DNA from: BM520 sp964594665
Lineage (GTDB): Bacteria; Bacteroidota; Bacteroidia; Bacteroidales; BM520
Length of the DNA: 44,437 bases
Direction: 5' to 3'
Assembly: GCA_964594665.1 (NCBI GenBank)
Contig: CAZQNY010000014.1
Location: forward strand, 1-44,437
Numbering within the stretch: position 1 is the stretch's first letter; each line of letters opens with the position of its first letter. The translations under genes and the position numbers were made by a program. Shown here piece by piece: positions 42,595-44,437 of the stretch. The notes below the pieces were generated by a model. That model searched no databases, was not told the origin of the DNA, and saw nothing but the letters and a program-made list of their open reading frames with translations.

Positions 42595-44367
42595 TTAGTC
42601 AATGAAGATATCATTTTTACTCTTGTCGAAATAGTGAGTATGCAACAGGTGATGTGCTTTTTCACTAAGTGGTTCACCGAGGAACTCTTCGTAGAGCGAT
42701 TTGATATATGGATTCTCATGTGACTTACGCAGCGTCTTCATTTCGTCTTCGGTATAGATTGCTTCCATACGTTTTTTGAGGATGCTGGAGTCGCCATGGT
42801 GCAAAGGTTGGCCTCCCCCGCCGATGCAGCCGCCAGGGCAGGCCATGATTTCAATTGCGTGGAATTTATTGGAGCCGTCTTTAATTCCCTCCAGCAGCTT
42901 GCGGGCATTACCAAGTCCATGGGCAATACCGATATTGATAGGTGTACCATCAAAATCAATAGTTGCTGAACGAATGCCTTCAAAACCACGAAGTTCCTTA
43001 AAGTCAACATTCTCTAAAGTTTTCCCTGTCTGTACTTCATAGGCAGTACGTGTAGCCGCTTCGATAACACCACCGGTAGTACCAAAGATTACTGCAGCAC
43101 CTGTTGACTCTCCAAGAGGATTGTCGAAGTCTTCGTCAGGAAGATTATTAAAGTCCATATTTGATTGCTTGATCAGATGTGCAAGCTCTCTTGTAGTAAT
43201 CGAATAGTTTACATCCGGATCACCGTCAGTAGAGAATTCTTCTCTCTGACACTCATATTTTTTAGCCAGACAAGGCATGATAGAAACAACAACAAGCTCT
43301 TTGCGATCTACGCCAATCTTATCAGCGAAGTATGTTTTGGCAATAGCGCCAAACATCTGCTGGGGAGAACGGGCTGTTGAAGGAATATCACGCATCTCCG
43401 GGAAATTGTGCTCGAAGAAGTTAACCCATGCAGGGCAGCATGAAGTGAGAATTGGCAATGGTACGTCTTTGTCGCCGGCCAGGAATTTATTCAGACGGCC
43501 AAGAAGCTCGGTGCCTTCTTCCATAATGGTAAGGTCAGCAGCAAAGTCTGTGTCAAATACATGATCAAAACCTAAACGACGAAGAGCAGCAGCCATTTTA
43601 CCTGTTACGAGCGTTCCGGGTTCGTTGCCAAACTCTTCCCCAAGAGCAGCACGTACTGCAGGTGCAGTTTGTACAACAACAGTTTTCTTGGGATCTGCCA
43701 GATCACGGATGAGCTGGTGTGTATGATCTACCTCTGTAAGAGCACCTGTAGGACAAACAGCTACACACTGACCACAGTATGTACATGTTGATTTCTCAAG
43801 GTTCTGTTCAAATGCAGTAGCAACCACAGCCTCGAAACCTCTGTTGATTGCAGATAACGCACCAACAGTCTGTACTTCATTACACATTGTCTCACAACGA
43901 CGGCACATGATACATTTGTCAACGTCGCGGATGATAGAAGGAGAGGTATCTTCGCGGTATGTAGACTGCTCACCGGGGTAAGTAATCTTACGGATACCGA
44001 GTTCCTGAGCTAAAGTCTGGAGCTCACAGTTACCGTTTTTCGCACATACCAGACAGTCAGCCGGGTGATCGGAGAGGATCAGTTCAACGACTGTTGCACG
44101 TGCATTAAGAACACGGACAGTGTTGGTTCTGACAACCATGCCTTCAGCAACTTTTGTTGCACATGAAGGAGCGAGGTTTTTTCTTCCTTCTACTTCAACA
44201 ACACACACACGGCATCCACCGGGTTTGTTTTCGATGTTCATATCACCCAGGCTCATATAACAGAGTGTCGGGATATGAATATTATTTTGCCTTGCGGCCT
44301 CAAGAATGGTAATTCCCGCAGGAACTTCCATTACTTTATTATCTATTGTTAATTTGATATTTGCCAT
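42595..44367 (-). CDS. hydA: NADH-dependent [FeFe] hydrogenase catalytic subunit (HydA, M3-type)
   Basis: A 590-residue hydrogenase. Electron-transfer domains in order: a [2Fe-2S] domain (Cys36, 52, 55, 69), a His-ligated [4Fe-4S] site (His101, Cys105, 108, 114), and two [4Fe-4S] clusters (Cys152/155/158 with 205, and Cys195/198/201 with 162). The H-cluster motifs are complete: TSCCPAW (Cys310 proton relay, Cys311), MPCLAKKYE (Cys366) and EIMACPGGCIGGGGQP (Cys510, Cys514). A small-subunit-like tail follows at about 528-575. The enzyme makes or oxidises H2 in the cytoplasm. Adjacent NuoF-like and NuoE-like subunits fit a trimeric, possibly electron-bifurcating HydABC complex; bifurcation cannot be proven from sequence. 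The HydE/F/G maturases are not in the window. Confidence 0.96.
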   Translation of the reverse strand: MANIKLTIDNKVMEVPAGITILEAARQNNIHIPTLCYMSLGDMNIENKPGGCRVCVVEVEGRKNLAPSCATKVAEGMVVRTNTVRVLNARATVVELILSDHPADCLVCAKNGNCELQTLAQELGIRKITYPGEQSTYREDTSPSIIRDVDKCIMCRRCETMCNEVQTVGALSAINRGFEAVVATAFEQNLEKSTCTYCGQCVAVCPTGALTEVDHTHQLIRDLADPKKTVVVQTAPAVRAALGEEFGNEPGTLVTGKMAAALRRLGFDHVFDTDFAADLTIMEEGTELLGRLNKFLAGDKDVPLPILTSCCPAWVNFFEHNFPEMRDIPSTARSPQQMFGAIAKTYFADKIGVDRKELVVVSIMPCLAKKYECQREEFSTDGDPDVNYSITTRELAHLIKQSNMDFNNLPDEDFDNPLGESTGAAVIFGTTGGVIEAATRTAYEVQTGKTLENVDFKELRGFEGIRSATIDFDGTPINIGIAHGLGNARKLLEGIKDGSNKFHAIEIMACPGGCIGGGGQPLHHGDSSILKKRMEAIYTEDEMKTLRKSHENPYIKSLYEEFLGEPLSEKAHHLLHTHYFDKSKNDIFID

Positions 44368-44383
44368 TTGTTAAGCCCCCCAA

Positions 44384-44437
44384 TTAGATTAATTCAATTG
44401 CGTTAAACTTACATTTTTCCATACAGGTACCACACTT
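44384..44437 (-). CDS. C-terminus of a NuoF-like flavoprotein subunit (partial)
   Basis: Only the last 17 codons and a TAA stop are in the window; the rest lies beyond the right edge. The visible residues are KCGTCMEKCKFNAIELI. The KCGTC and EKCKFNAI pattern is the second cluster of the C-terminal 2[4Fe-4S] ferredoxin domain found in HydB-type NuoF-like proteins. It precedes the hydrogenase gene by 16 nt on the same strand, so the operon order is NuoF-like, HydA, NuoE-like. Identity as HydB is inferred from this tail and from the neighbours. Confidence 0.75.
   Translation of the reverse strand, partial: KCGTCMEKCKFNAIELI

Overview
The window looks like chromosomal DNA of an anaerobic or facultatively anaerobic member of the Bacteroidota, probably Bacteroidales/Marinilabiliales-like. 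Evidence for the phylum: type IX secretion (T9SS) cargo with both kinds of C-terminal sorting domain, a PorP/SprF protein, STN-type TonB-dependent receptors (TBDTs), FecR/ECF-sigma regulation with a DUF4974 tail, DUF4249, DUF4956 and DUF2490 proteins, and several TAnnTTTG-type -7 promoter boxes. Evidence for anaerobic life: an [FeFe] hydrogenase with NuoE/NuoF-like partners and a locus resembling the anaerobe-specific orange-protein (ORP) system. The order-level assignment is an inference.

Layout. (1) 1-6385: the 3' end of a giant SprB-repeat adhesin with a type B gliding/T9SS C-terminal domain, its likely PorP/SprF partner, and a convergent type A T9SS cargo protein. (2) 6441-9216: an overlapping operon of a family 2 glycosyltransferase, miaA and a phosphopantetheinyl transferase. 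(3) 18276-9267 (minus): a five-gene signalling operon with a 1420-aa membrane hybrid kinase carrying three receivers, two tandem REC-kinase-REC proteins, CheR, and a receiver-less CheB. It has no chemoreceptor, CheA or CheW, and the large kinase has a Glu-pair-rich coiled coil like that of CheB-CheR fusion proteins. (4) 19317-18388: a lone 2-hydroxyacid dehydrogenase. (5) 25596-19354 (minus): a cell-surface operon of an unknown secreted protein, a TBDT, a DUF4249 lipoprotein and an MG2-like protein with a barrel-less plug segment. (6) 28876-25718: a soluble multi-PAS/GAF hybrid kinase whose receiver has Glu instead of the phospho-accepting Asp. (7) 29456-29067: an OsmC family protein with a strong terminator. 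(8) 33438-29608: an ECF sigma/FecR/TBDT cassette. (9) 34420-33515 and 34743-34537: an unknown lipoprotein and a DUF2892 protein.

(10) 39089-34860 (minus): the most distinctive operon. It encodes a DUF134 regulator, two NifX-like proteins, two MinD-type ATPases with inserted ferredoxin domains, and a CoA-disulfide-reductase-like flavoprotein, and it ends in a clear terminator. (11) 39760-39161: a small outer-membrane barrel protein. (12) 39906-41943 (plus): a VTC-type polyphosphate polymerase domain protein, a DUF4956 membrane protein and a DUF2490 outer-membrane protein, translationally coupled by 4-nt overlaps. (13) 44437-42065 (minus): the end of a NuoF-like gene, an [FeFe] hydrogenase and a NuoE-like subunit, with hairpins and a terminator after the last gene.

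There is no gene-free stretch longer than about 210 bases. The longest are 3787-3996 and 28877-29066; the second contains a terminator and in the first I see only a 5-bp hairpin just before the next start codon. I found no tRNA, rRNA, CRISPR array, insertion sequence or phage gene. The best candidates for under-described biology are the ORP-like operon, the VTC/DUF4956/DUF2490 operon and the CheR/CheB/hybrid-kinase operon.
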